From: CAZGNZ01 sp964527215
Lineage (GTDB): Bacteria; Fidelibacterota; Marinisomatia; SCGC-AAA003-L08; JACNLC01
Assembly: GCA_964527215.1 (NCBI GenBank)
Contig: CAZGNZ010000034.1
Location: 1 to 49,327 of the forward strand
Length of the DNA stretch: 49,327 bases
Direction: 5' to 3'
Part shown: piece by piece, positions 17,003-24,690 of the stretch
How the letters are laid out: each line of letters begins with the position of its first letter
Numbering within the stretch: position 1 is the stretch's first letter
Program-made: the position numbers and the translations under genes
The notes under the pieces: generated by a model
The model's database searches: none
The model's input: the letters and a program-made list of their open reading frames with translations, nothing else
Told to the model about the DNA's origin: nothing

Positions 17003-17767
17003 ATGAAACAAATACTTGTCATTGATGACCAGACTGATGTTCAGACTGATTTCAGTATTCTGGCGGATTCGCAAACGAAAGTTCATGCGGCCGACGGGGC
17101 TGAAAACGGTGCCGCGATTGCACGTCAGTACAAGCCGGATTTAATCATCTGCAGTTTTGAGGATGATGAAGCCGGTCTGGCTCTGCTGAAAAAACTTGCA
17201 GATTCTGAATCCACATCAGCCATTCCTGTTATTTACGTCAGCAGATCTTGCAGCTTCAGCGTACAGCGGCAGGCCATGAACTGCGGGGCGGATGATTTTC
17301 TGCCCGGACCGGCTGATCCAGTAGAATTGCAGCAGGCGGTACAAAGCCGGTTTCGTAAGAGAAAACAGATACAGGATCAGATGATGGATGCCTGCCGGCG
17401 GTCAATTGAAGCAGAACCCCGGAAACCGCGGCAGGAAGATCATATTCTGGTTACCATCGGGAATCGGCTGCAACTGATTCGTTTTGAGGAAATTATCTGC
17501 ATCACGGCATTGAAGGAGTATTCCAGGATCCACACCCGGGCGGGAAAAAAGATTGTGGTGCGCAAGTCACTGAAGGCCTGGGTGGAACTGCTGCCGGCAA
17601 AGGGATTCCTGCGGATTCATCGATCCTCCATCATCAATGTGGAGGCCATTGAGAAAATCAAGAAGGTGAAAAACCGAACCTATGTGGTACACCTGAAAAC
17701 GCTGGAAGAACCGCTGGAATTCAGTCAGCGCTACGCCAATGTGATGCGGAAAACGTTTTCGGTGTAG
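17003..17767 (+). CDS. LytTR-family regulator with degenerate receiver domain
   Basis: A 254-residue DNA-binding regulator. The N-terminal 115 residues have the receiver fold: acidic pair D8-D9 in LVIDDQ, then PDLIIC at 45-50. The position where the phosphoacceptor Asp should follow is Ser51 (PDLIICSFEDD), and the conserved Lys near the C-terminal end is Gly102 (DDFLPGPAD). So two of the key phosphorylation residues are missing, while GADDFL and the Ser80 switch position are kept. Residues about 148-252 are a complete LytTR DNA-binding domain (ILVTIGNRLQLI, LKEYSRIHT, GFLRIHRSSIINVEAI). No histidine kinase is nearby. It is divergent from the porin-amt operon and convergent with the FISUMP gene, with abutting stop codons. 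Control by dimer state or ligand rather than phosphorylation is inferred. Confidence 0.88.
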   Translation: MKQILVIDDQTDVQTDFSILADSQTKVHAADGAENGAAIARQYKPDLIICSFEDDEAGLALLKKLADSESTSAIPVIYVSRSCSFSVQRQAMNCGADDFLPGPADPVELQQAVQSRFRKRKQIQDQMMDACRRSIEAEPRKPRQEDHILVTIGNRLQLIRFEEIICITALKEYSRIHTRAGKKIVVRKSLKAWVELLPAKGFLRIHRSSIINVEAIEKIKKVKNRTYVVHLKTLEEPLEFSQRYANVMRKTFSV

Positions 17768-18601
17768 TTAGGGGGTGTTGCTGACGCAACGGACGGAGAA
17801 GCCGTTTCGCTTGTAATAGTAGTACCGGTAGATTTCTGAATAGCTGTCACCCAGCTCCCGCCCCCAGGCATGGTCTCCATCGCTCTCAGTACCGGACCAG
17901 AAAAAGCCATGGGAGCCAATACCGAAATAGTCCTCATTGATATCTTCGCAGTCCCCGCCGGGAAGGGCCAAAAATCCGGATGTGCCAAAGGCTGGGTTAT
18001 TTACAAGCTCACCACTATTCCATAAATCAGCATTACCCGCCAGTTGGCTGCCTTGGTCAGTTCCTCTCCAGCTGCTATCGTAGGCTTCACCAAAGCTCAT
18101 ACCCAAAACCATCTCAAGTTCTACCCATTCATCATCGGTGGGCATATGAAATCCTTCCGGACAGATACCTTGATCATCATTTAATGCATACCAGTTGTAA
18201 AGATTACCATAGATATCGGCGTTTGAAGGGTCATTGTCGTAAACGGTATAAGAGCCAATAAAAGAAGGCCAATCTGTTTGTATTTCATTGCCACTATTGT
18301 AGTGTGTGGTTTTCAGATTCTCTGCCATCCAGATTCGCTCACCGATCAGAACGGTTTCGTAAGTATTACCGTCATAATCCATACATACAATGTCATAGAT
18401 ACAGTGGCCGTTTTCAATATTTGCCTCAGGGTTGTAGTTCATTGCATCCGAATCAGTGCAGCCAAAAACAGCACAGTCTGAAAGTATGCAATCAACCATT
18501 TGTACTACATCGACAACGTCAAGAGTTTCGTCTCCATTCCAGTCGCATTGGGCAATAACTGAAGAAATCATAAATACAATTGCAATTCCTGTTACTTTCA
18601 A
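17768..18601 (-). CDS. Exported FISUMP-domain protein with N-terminal dockerin-like half and GCTD segment
   Basis: A roughly 277-residue secreted protein of unknown function. I choose a TTG start at 18601 because AAAGGAAT lies about 9 nt upstream and it gives a clean signal peptide (KVTGIAIVFMISSVIA). ATGs at 18628 and 18661 lack ribosome-binding sites. After the signal come a single dockerin-like half (CDWNGDETLDVVDVVQMVD), a GCTDSDAMNYNPEA segment common in FCB-group surface proteins, and then the FISUMP domain. That domain is marked by YETVLIGERIWMAENLK, GNLYNWYAL, CPEGFHMPTDDEW, GFLALPGG, FWSGTES and NGFSVRCV. The stop codon abuts that of the convergent LytTR gene with no spacer. Probably surface-exposed; ligand unknown. 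Confidence 0.85.
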   Translation of the reverse strand: MKVTGIAIVFMISSVIAQCDWNGDETLDVVDVVQMVDCILSDCAVFGCTDSDAMNYNPEANIENGHCIYDIVCMDYDGNTYETVLIGERIWMAENLKTTHYNSGNEIQTDWPSFIGSYTVYDNDPSNADIYGNLYNWYALNDDQGICPEGFHMPTDDEWVELEMVLGMSFGEAYDSSWRGTDQGSQLAGNADLWNSGELVNNPAFGTSGFLALPGGDCEDINEDYFGIGSHGFFWSGTESDGDHAWGRELGDSYSEIYRYYYYKRNGFSVRCVSNTP

Positions 18602-18801
18602 AATTGTTATTCCTTTATTATTTAACATATTATGAATTTGATAGAATATTTTAGATTTCATTTGATATCTTGGACTGTTAGAAATCCATCAGAACATTTT
18701 ATTCAAACGACAACAGTAGAGTATAATCATCTTCAATTCAGAAAACAATTCAAGCGACTTTCAATACAGGAAACAGTAGATACAGGAGGAGTTATAAAAA
18801 G

Positions 18802-18875
18802 TGGGAACAACAAGATTCGAACTTGTGACCTCTACAATGTGAATGTAGCGCTCTAACCAGCTGAGCTATGCTCCC
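18802..18875 (-). tRNA. tRNA-Val (anticodon CAC)
   Basis: A 74-nt cloverleaf on the minus strand. The acceptor stem GGGAGCA pairs with TGTTCCC (one G-U). D-stem GCTC/GAGC, anticodon stem CTACA/TGTAG around loop TTCACAT giving anticodon CAC (codon GUG), T-arm ACAAG-TTCGAAT-CTTGT, discriminator A. The 3' CCA is not encoded. A T5 run (18800-18796 on the minus strand) follows almost at once and probably terminates transcription. A35, C36 and discriminator A73 agree with valine identity. Confidence 0.93.
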
Positions 18876-18877
18876 GT

Positions 18878-18895
18878 TTCGGGAAAAATCCCGAA
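18878..18895 (-). other. Hairpin just upstream of the tRNA
   Basis: TTCGGGA-AAAA-TCCCGAA, a perfect 7-bp stem, ends 2 nt before the 5' end of tRNA-Val on the minus strand. It could be part of the tRNA precursor leader, or the end of an upstream transcript. No T-run follows it in either direction except its own loop. Confidence 0.45.
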
Positions 18896-18971
18896 CTCAA
18901 ATTTACAAGAAAATCCGTACTTGAGAATATCATTTGTTACGCGAATTTGACAATCCGCACCCTCCCTTCCG

Positions 18972-19832
18972 TCATTCCGCCGCCTGCTTCACCGGCAGGA
19001 CCAGCCGCCATTCGAACACATCCTCCTTCAGCCTTGAAATATCGTCTACAAAATGAAATTCAAATACAGCATCCATTTCAAATTCTGACCGTGCCAGCCA
19101 GGTCTGCCAGGCATAGGTCTGCAGATGTTCCAGGTCCCTGAATCCGGATTCGACGGAAAAAGAAACCTGCTGCAGATCCGGGAATGTTCTGCTCACCAGA
19201 ATACCCTCCGGCTCGGGTAAATTTTCCACCGGGACACCTGCCAGGTACCAGGCTTCACGTCCGTCCTCCGGATAAAACAACACCCCGGTTCCCGGCTGTC
19301 CGCGGTAATCAATATCCTGTCCTTTCAACTCTGCCAACAGACGCTGCCAGCATTGCGGGATATCCCATTTCCGTGACTGCAGAGGCAGCATCATTCCCGA
19401 TATTCCTACCGTGCAGGAGGTCTTTTCCGGGGTTCGTGTCGGATCCTCCCGCTGCAGGTACTCAAAATACTCGCGAGTGCGGGGACGGAACATCCTCATC
19501 GAATCCATGCTTCCCGACTGCCGCCATTGCCTGGGCGGCATTTTGAACAGACGCTGGAAAGCTCTGGAAAAAGTTTCCGGATTCCGAAACTCGTAATCCA
19601 GAGCAATTTCGATGATTTTCCGGCGGGTATTCAGCAGGTCAGCAGCCGCTTCGGTCAGCCGGCGACGCATCAGATAATCATACGGCGGGTGTCGCGTGAC
19701 CTCATTAAATATTCGGCAGAAATGAAACAGCGAATAATGCACTGAATCCGCGGCGCTCCGGATTGTGACAGAATCACGGAGGTTTCGTTCCATATACCGG
19801 ACGGCACTGTAAATCGCCGGATTGTTATTCAT
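18972..19832 (-). CDS. AraC-family regulator with GyrI-like effector domain (Rob-like)
   Basis: A roughly 286-residue transcription regulator. The N-terminal 100 residues are the double helix-turn-helix of AraC/XylS proteins: IYSAVRYMERNLRDSVTIRSAA, SLFHFCRIFNEVTRHPPYDYL, IIEIALDYEFRNPETFSRAFQRLFKMPP. The rest resembles the GyrI-like/effector-binding fold, with GISGMMLP, YYLAGVPVE-type and FEFHFVDDI segments, as in Rob or BmrR-type small-molecule sensors. The ATG at 19832 is used; the stop codon of the upstream gene (19825) overlaps it, so translational coupling is likely and no separate ribosome-binding site is seen. Probably senses a small amphipathic compound; targets unknown. It shares its effector fold with the adjacent gene. 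Confidence 0.88.
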   Translation of the reverse strand: MNNNPAIYSAVRYMERNLRDSVTIRSAADSVHYSLFHFCRIFNEVTRHPPYDYLMRRRLTEAAADLLNTRRKIIEIALDYEFRNPETFSRAFQRLFKMPPRQWRQSGSMDSMRMFRPRTREYFEYLQREDPTRTPEKTSCTVGISGMMLPLQSRKWDIPQCWQRLLAELKGQDIDYRGQPGTGVLFYPEDGREAWYLAGVPVENLPEPEGILVSRTFPDLQQVSFSVESGFRDLEHLQTYAWQTWLARSEFEMDAVFEFHFVDDISRLKEDVFEWRLVLPVKQAAE

Positions 19833-20367
19833 CAGAAGCAACGGATTTCTGTTTTCCGGTCCGCCGTCTCACCGGGACATACACATCCAATTCCGATTCC
19901 TCCAGTCTGTCCAGTCCCTTGAAACGATGATCGTAATACTGGATGCCGAATCGGTATGCCATTTCATATTCGGAGTGATCCAGCCAGTCGCGGTTGATTT
20001 TCTGCTGGCAGTCGGAGGTGATTTCATTCCCCCGGAAGGTGAACACGGCAAACTCCACTGCCGGCAGCATTTTCACCAGCAGCTCCGGCGGCACATCCTC
20101 AAGGACATCCACCGGAACCCCTACGAATATTTCAAATTCCCCCGTTTCACCAGTCTGCGGATGCTCAAGATGCACCTCCAGCATCACATTCGGTATCTGT
20201 ACATTCCGAATCGCGGTTCCGTGCTGTTCGAACCACGACATAAAACGGGTCCAGAGACGGCCGATTTCGTTTTCCATGCACCAGCCGGCGCTGTCAGCAA
20301 AAGGATCTCCGAAAAATGACATCCCCACCAGATTGAACTGGATTTCCTTGATCATTTTTGGCTTCAT
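19825..20367 (-). CDS. Stand-alone GyrI-like/effector-binding domain protein
   Basis: A 180-residue protein beginning MKPKMIKEIQFNLVGMSFFGDPF. Features such as IGRLWTRFMSWFEQHG, GEFEIFVGVPVDVLEDVPPE, FAVFTFRGNEI and DWLDHSEYEM are characteristic of the GyrI-like small-molecule-binding fold also called AraC effector-binding domain. It carries no DNA-binding region. The ATG at 20367 has GGAG about 6 nt upstream. It overlaps the start of the Rob-like regulator by 8 bp, a tight two-gene unit. It may bind or break down the same ligand as the regulator; some GyrI-like proteins hydrolyse electrophilic esters. That role is inferred, not shown. Confidence 0.8.
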   Translation of the reverse strand: MKPKMIKEIQFNLVGMSFFGDPFADSAGWCMENEIGRLWTRFMSWFEQHGTAIRNVQIPNVMLEVHLEHPQTGETGEFEIFVGVPVDVLEDVPPELLVKMLPAVEFAVFTFRGNEITSDCQQKINRDWLDHSEYEMAYRFGIQYYDHRFKGLDRLEESELDVYVPVRRRTGKQKSVASDE

Positions 20368-20472
20368 AAAATCTCCAGAATTGGGGCGATACCTGAGCTT
20401 CTGCGTCGGTACCGCCGCCAAATTTCATGAACTTTCAGGGTCGGTTCCAACCTGAAAACCCGACAAAGTCAT

Positions 20473-20952
20473 TTACTCCATGATGCCGATACCCTGGTCG
20501 GGATACCATTCCGGCCAGTCACCCAGCCACTCCGGAATGACGGCTTTCTGCACCCGGTCACACACCGGGAAATAGGCCTTCAGATCAACCACTGCGGTTC
20601 CGTCGTAGGCATCGATTTCCGAGATGGTGACGGTTCCCGCCGCCTCATCCACAGCCTTGACGGTACAAACCGACATCGCGATGGGATTGGGCCGGTAGGG
20701 GGACCGGCATGCAAACACACCGGTAAGATGATCAGCTGCATAGGGCGGGTTTGTTTGAAGTGTTTCACGCATTTCCGGGCTGTCGCATTGTTCCGCCCAC
20801 CAGAACACCATCAGGTGGCTGAATTTTCCCAGCTGCTTCAAACCGGGTTTAAATGCGTCTTCCAGCACAACAACATTTTCATTATCACCGCGCTGAACGC
20901 GGCCGATGGTCTGCAGTTGAAAAGATGCGGTTTCATTTTTTTGTTTACTCAT
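20473..20952 (-). CDS. TrmO/TsaA-like methyltransferase (UPF0066), paralogue 1
   Basis: A 159-residue protein of the YaeB/TsaA family, whose characterised member TrmO methylates N6-threonylcarbamoyladenosine at position 37 of tRNA. The signature GVFACRSPYRPNPIAMS (near 88-105) and the preceding LKQLGKFSHLMVFWW block are clear, followed by DAYDGTAVVDLKAYFP. AAGGA lies about 10 nt before the ATG. It lies 105 bp upstream of the GyrI-like gene in the same direction, so it may head that operon. A second family member at 41255 has a more canonical signature (FATRAPVRPNPIGLS). This copy, with Cys for the usual Thr and Ala for Gly, may have another substrate. Confidence 0.88.
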   Translation of the reverse strand: MSKQKNETASFQLQTIGRVQRGDNENVVVLEDAFKPGLKQLGKFSHLMVFWWAEQCDSPEMRETLQTNPPYAADHLTGVFACRSPYRPNPIAMSVCTVKAVDEAAGTVTISEIDAYDGTAVVDLKAYFPVCDRVQKAVIPEWLGDWPEWYPDQGIGIME

Positions 20953-21259
20953 TATGTGCGATCCTTTTTAAAAATTTAAGAATTTGGCTCCCAATGCAGA
21001 TATATTACAGAGCATCACCATTTTCGTTCATGATGCTCATTGCTCGATATCAGGGGAAATTGTCCGGGTAAATTGATATTATTGACAAATCTTGCGGTTT
21101 TGATTTTAACGCTGGTTTACCTGCAGCCTGAATTCACTTTTCTGAGCCACTGTCCCAATCCATGGATAATACCCGCAAATTTCCCGGCATATGTCAGTTT
21201 ATGTTTCTTGGGCAAGATTGTCGTAAATTGAGCCGTCTGTATCATTGCCGGAGAATATT

Positions 21260-23122
21260 TTGAATACCCGTATTATCATCTTTTTTTTCATCTGCACGTC
21301 CGTGCTGCTGTTCTGCCAGAGTCAGAGTCCTTTTAAAGCCCGGACCGAGATTCCGGAATCCATTCTGACAGCGCCGGCCTGGAACGGCCGCAAATTCCAG
21401 GACAATCCCAATCATTTCCAGTTTGTGATTACGTCGGACCGGACCGGCGGGATGCGTCCGGGTGTCTTTGCATCCGCGATACCGAAAATCAACCTGCTAC
21501 AGCCGGAATTTGTCATTTCCATAGGTGATCTCATCGACGGCTACACGGAAGACCGCAGCCTTGTCGCAAGCCAATGGGAAGAATTTGAAAAAATCGTCCG
21601 CAGGCTGAACATGCCGTTTTTCCACATTCCCGGCAACCACGATATTTCCAATAAAATGATGGAAGAATTCTGGATCGAAAAAACAGGTGCCTCCTATTAT
21701 CATTTCCGGTTCAAGGATGTGCTGTTCCTCTGCCTTAACACGGAAGAACAGCCGGATGCACGCATCAGCCTGGATCAGGTACACTACTTCGAGGATGTGC
21801 TCGATAAGCACAAAGACGTCCGCTGGACAATGGTTTTCATGCACCGACCGCTATGGATGTATGGAAACACCGACGGGTACGAAAATATCGCTGAACTTCT
21901 GTCCACAAGGCCGTATACCCTGTTTTCCGGCCATGAGCACACCTATCTGAAAAGCGAAATTGACGGTCAGCGTCATTATGTTCTCGGAACAACGGGAGGA
22001 GAAAGCAATCTTCGTCACTCTGCTCTGGGCGAACTGGATCACATCATGTGGATTACCATGACGGATATGGGTCCCATCGCGGCCAATCTGACACTTGACG
22101 GCATTCTGCCGGATGATCTGGTCACCGATTCCACCCGACCTATGACTGAAACACTGCGCAGCGGGTCATGGCTGAACATTCCGCCGGTTGTCACCCAGGA
22201 GGATGTGATTTCCGAAATTCAGCTGCCGGTGATATTGAAGAATCCAACAGACAGCCCCCTCGCGGTCAGGGACGAATTTGTTCTTCACGATCAGTTTTAC
22301 ATTTACCCGAACACATTTGAAACTGAAGTGGCACCCGGGGACACTCGGCAGATTCAATTCACGCTTTCATTTTCCGATCCGATTCATGTAGATCATCTTG
22401 ACAATCTTTCTCTATCGTTTTCCGGCGGATATCAGATACACAATGATGAACTGATTACCGTACCCCGGCAGCACCGAATTCTGCTGGATTATGTCCGCCG
22501 ACCGGATATTCTGCCGTTCACAGTCCGAATTGACGGCAGCATTGATGAATGGACCGCCGCGGACTGGTCGGTGACCCGAAATCCGCAGTACATCAAAGAA
22601 AACTGGGACTGGTCAGGTCCGTCCGACGGCTGGTTTGCCCATGCGGTGGCTTTGCACAATGAGACTCTGGTGCTGGCCGTGGAGACGTTTGATGATCAAT
22701 TGATATTGGGCAGCTCCAGTCTTGAACCGGCCCAGGACCAGCTTTGGATTTTCTGTCAAGCCCGGAAGTCTCACCCATCAATCATCGAAGCGGATTCCGC
22801 TGGTGTTCCCATTCTCCAGCTGCAGGTTGGTCCCGGTCCTGAACCCAATCTGCCTTTTCTGGAATATCCCGAAAATCTTCCGGCAGATGTGATGCTGGCC
22901 ATGTCGCTGAAAGACGACGGTTTTGTTTTTGAAATGGGAATTCCACTGCGAATGATCCGGGATGCGGAAGGAGAGTTAATGAACAATGTCCGGCTGAATA
23001 TTGCATTTATGGACCATGACAATCCCCGGAATATCAAACCGTCTGTGCTCTGGTGGCGACCGCCGTGGGATCATTCTGCAAATTATAATGAATCGGGATG
23101 GTTCATCATTGATACCCCCTGA
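21260..23122 (+). CDS. Exported calcineurin-like metallophosphoesterase with CBM9-like C-terminus
   Basis: A roughly 620-residue exported protein. I choose the TTG at 21260 because GGAG lies 6-7 nt upstream and a signal peptide follows at once (NTRIIIFFFICTSVLLFC). A TTG at 21245 precedes it without a site. The metallophosphoesterase metal ligands are in order: SDRTGG near 59, GDLID near 89-93, GNHD near 125-128, MHRP near 194 and GHEHTY near 224-229. After a beta-rich middle (about 300-440), the last 170 residues resemble a family 9 carbohydrate-binding or cytochrome-associated domain (VRIDGSIDEWTAADW, ALHNETLVLAVETFDDQL, FEMGIPLRMI). Probably a periplasmic or surface phosphodiesterase or phosphatase directed to a glycan or glycolipid; substrate inferred only. 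Confidence 0.88.
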   Translation: MNTRIIIFFFICTSVLLFCQSQSPFKARTEIPESILTAPAWNGRKFQDNPNHFQFVITSDRTGGMRPGVFASAIPKINLLQPEFVISIGDLIDGYTEDRSLVASQWEEFEKIVRRLNMPFFHIPGNHDISNKMMEEFWIEKTGASYYHFRFKDVLFLCLNTEEQPDARISLDQVHYFEDVLDKHKDVRWTMVFMHRPLWMYGNTDGYENIAELLSTRPYTLFSGHEHTYLKSEIDGQRHYVLGTTGGESNLRHSALGELDHIMWITMTDMGPIAANLTLDGILPDDLVTDSTRPMTETLRSGSWLNIPPVVTQEDVISEIQLPVILKNPTDSPLAVRDEFVLHDQFYIYPNTFETEVAPGDTRQIQFTLSFSDPIHVDHLDNLSLSFSGGYQIHNDELITVPRQHRILLDYVRRPDILPFTVRIDGSIDEWTAADWSVTRNPQYIKENWDWSGPSDGWFAHAVALHNETLVLAVETFDDQLILGSSSLEPAQDQLWIFCQARKSHPSIIEADSAGVPILQLQVGPGPEPNLPFLEYPENLPADVMLAMSLKDDGFVFEMGIPLRMIRDAEGELMNNVRLNIAFMDHDNPRNIKPSVLWWRPPWDHSANYNESGWFIIDTP

Positions 23123-23191
23123 GCGGACACGGCTTCCGGCATTCGGAATTCAGCTGTCATTTGCTGCAAACACCCTACTTATGGAGAAAAC

Positions 23192-23839
23192 ATGTCCAAT
23201 GCCGACAGTGAATTGAAACAGTTTATCTATCAGGCCCTGCTTGAAAAAATTCCCCGATCTGATATTGAACAGGCATTGACAGATGCCGGATGGCGTGCAG
23301 ATCAGATTCAGGATGCTCTTAATGAATATGCGGCGAACGATTTCCCCGTGCCGGTTCCCCGCCCGAAACCCTATCTTTCTGCCAAAGAAACCTTCCTCTA
23401 TCTGATTTTATTTACCGCTTTGATCCTGACTGCCACCAACTTCGGACAGCTCATCTTTGAACTGATTGACCGCTGGCTGCCGGATCCCGCCAGACAATTG
23501 GCAGGTCATCACAGTGACCGCACCATGCAGTGGAACATCGCCATCATCGTTATTACCTATCCACTGTATCTCATTATCAACTATTTTATTCAGCGAGGCA
23601 TCAGAATTGATCCGGGAAAACGGTCATCAAAAATTCGGAAATGGCTGACCTATCTCACTTTATTTATCGCAGCCGGATTTTTCATTGGCGACATGACCAC
23701 ACTTGTTTACCGTCTCCTTGCAGGCGATGTGACATTGCGGTTTATCCTGAAATTCCTGACGGTGGCCCTCATTGCCGTCATCATATTCGGATATTACATC
23801 ACCGATCTTCGAAAAGATGAAAAAGACAATCCGGTCTGA
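23192..23839 (+). CDS. DUF5671-type membrane protein
   Basis: A 215-residue protein. The soluble N-terminus (about 1-50) contains a helical segment of the form IPRSDIEQALTDAGW-DQIQDAL, like a small UBA-type fold. It is followed by YLSAKETFLYLILFTALILTATNFGQL and three further transmembrane helices, a layout I recognise as DUF5671. GGAG lies about 7 nt before the ATG. The stop codon overlaps the start of the next gene (TGATG), so the two are co-translated. Function unknown. Confidence 0.75.
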   Translation: MSNADSELKQFIYQALLEKIPRSDIEQALTDAGWRADQIQDALNEYAANDFPVPVPRPKPYLSAKETFLYLILFTALILTATNFGQLIFELIDRWLPDPARQLAGHHSDRTMQWNIAIIVITYPLYLIINYFIQRGIRIDPGKRSSKIRKWLTYLTLFIAAGFFIGDMTTLVYRLLAGDVTLRFILKFLTVALIAVIIFGYYITDLRKDEKDNPV

Positions 23840-24291
23840 TGAAGTTACAGACGATCCTGAAAATAACTGTCCCCGTAATCATCTTTGCGGTGGTACTGAC
23901 CGGTCTGTTCAATATTGATTCTCCTGCACGCAATCGGATGGAAAAGCTGGACGAAAGGAGAATGACCGATCTCCACACCTGCACCGGCATGATCCGCCAT
24001 TATTATGACCGAAACCAAGTGCTGCCTGCCTCTCTGGATTTATCGCTGGACGAATCATTTATACAGTATCTGCCGCTGGATCCCGAGACCGGACAGATGT
24101 ATGAGTATCATGTTCTTTCCGACTCGATTTTTCAGTTATGCGCTGATTTTCTGCTTGACAACACCGATGAATTTACTCCGGAACGCGCCCTGCGGTCCGG
24201 ATTGACAACCGGACGGCTTCCGCGAATGCATCATAAGGGTTATCAGTGCTTTGATATAAATGTTGCCCTGATCCCGAACCGAAGAAAGTGA
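23839..24291 (+). CDS. Membrane-anchored hypothetical protein paired with the DUF5671 gene
   Basis: A 150-residue protein with one N-terminal membrane helix (about 7-24, ITVPVIIFAVVLTGLF). A periplasmic-side domain follows, containing RRMTDLHTCTGMIRHYYDRN and LPLDPETGQMYEYHVL. The latter resembles the pseudopilin-like or minor-pilin pattern in which a short peptide chain is processed and compared with expected residues, but no prepilin peptidase site is present. The start overlaps the preceding stop by one base, so coupling with the DUF5671 protein is expected. I do not recognise a named family with confidence; the pair probably forms one membrane complex. Confidence 0.7.
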   Translation: MKLQTILKITVPVIIFAVVLTGLFNIDSPARNRMEKLDERRMTDLHTCTGMIRHYYDRNQVLPASLDLSLDESFIQYLPLDPETGQMYEYHVLSDSIFQLCADFLLDNTDEFTPERALRSGLTTGRLPRMHHKGYQCFDINVALIPNRRK

Positions 24292-24425
24292 CGGGCCCGG
24301 GATGGGGCATTCCCATGCTGCCGGCGGTTCAGGCTGTATAAATCCCTAAATATATCTTAAATTTCACTGCGATCTGTTTATATGCCTTTCGACTTTCGAA
24401 TTTCTGATTCACAGGAGAACCGGAA

Positions 24426-24512
24426 ATGCGGGAAGCGTTTCAGCATCCCGAATTTGAGACGGCAAGTCAAAATGAAGCAGCCGGATTAAATTCGAACAGG
24501 ACCTGCCTGTGA
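24426..24512 (+). CDS. Possible 28-residue small protein
   Basis: The ATG at 24426 follows CAGGAGAACCGGAA (AGGAG about 9 nt upstream). The peptide is hydrophilic and acidic (MREAFQHPEFETASQNEAAG, then eight more residues) and stops at TGA 24510-24512, just before a dispersed repeat begins at 24531. It may be a genuine small protein, or the truncated front of a gene interrupted by the repeat. No family recognised. Support is only the ribosome-binding site and open frame. Confidence 0.25.
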   Translation: MREAFQHPEFETASQNEAAGLNSNRTCL

Positions 24513-24530
24513 TCATAATCAAATGGTATG

Positions 24531-24680
24531 AACCCCAGGACACGCCCTGTACGCAGGATTCCGTTTCAAGCCACGGGGCATCAACCGGGACACACTCGTC
24601 CGTCCTGTCTGCAGAGTTATGCGCCCTTGGCGTGTTTATGCGCCTCCGGTGTGCAGGCGGCTGACGGATTAAAAATCAAG
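24531..24680 (+). repeat. Dispersed repeat with 19-bp tandem core, copy 1 (two units)
   Basis: Shares with 38518-38690, in the same orientation, the blocks GGATTCCGT-TCAAGCCACGG, CCGTCCTGTCTGC and a tandem core of 19-bp units TGCGCCTCYGGCGTGTTTA, ending GTGCAGGCGG and CTGACGGATT. This copy has two units (24620-24638, 24639-24657); the other has three. Confidence 0.8.
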
Positions 24681-24690
24681 GATTAACAAC

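Larger units (their letters stand above)
24292..24690. other. Intergenic region with small frame and dispersed repeat
   Basis: About 400 bp before the diguanylate cyclase gene. It contains a 28-codon frame at 24426-24512 with a good ribosome-binding site, a copy of a dispersed repeat at 24531-24680, and the ribosome-binding site AAGGATTAACAAC of the next gene, which lies at the very end of or just after the repeat. Confidence 0.6.
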
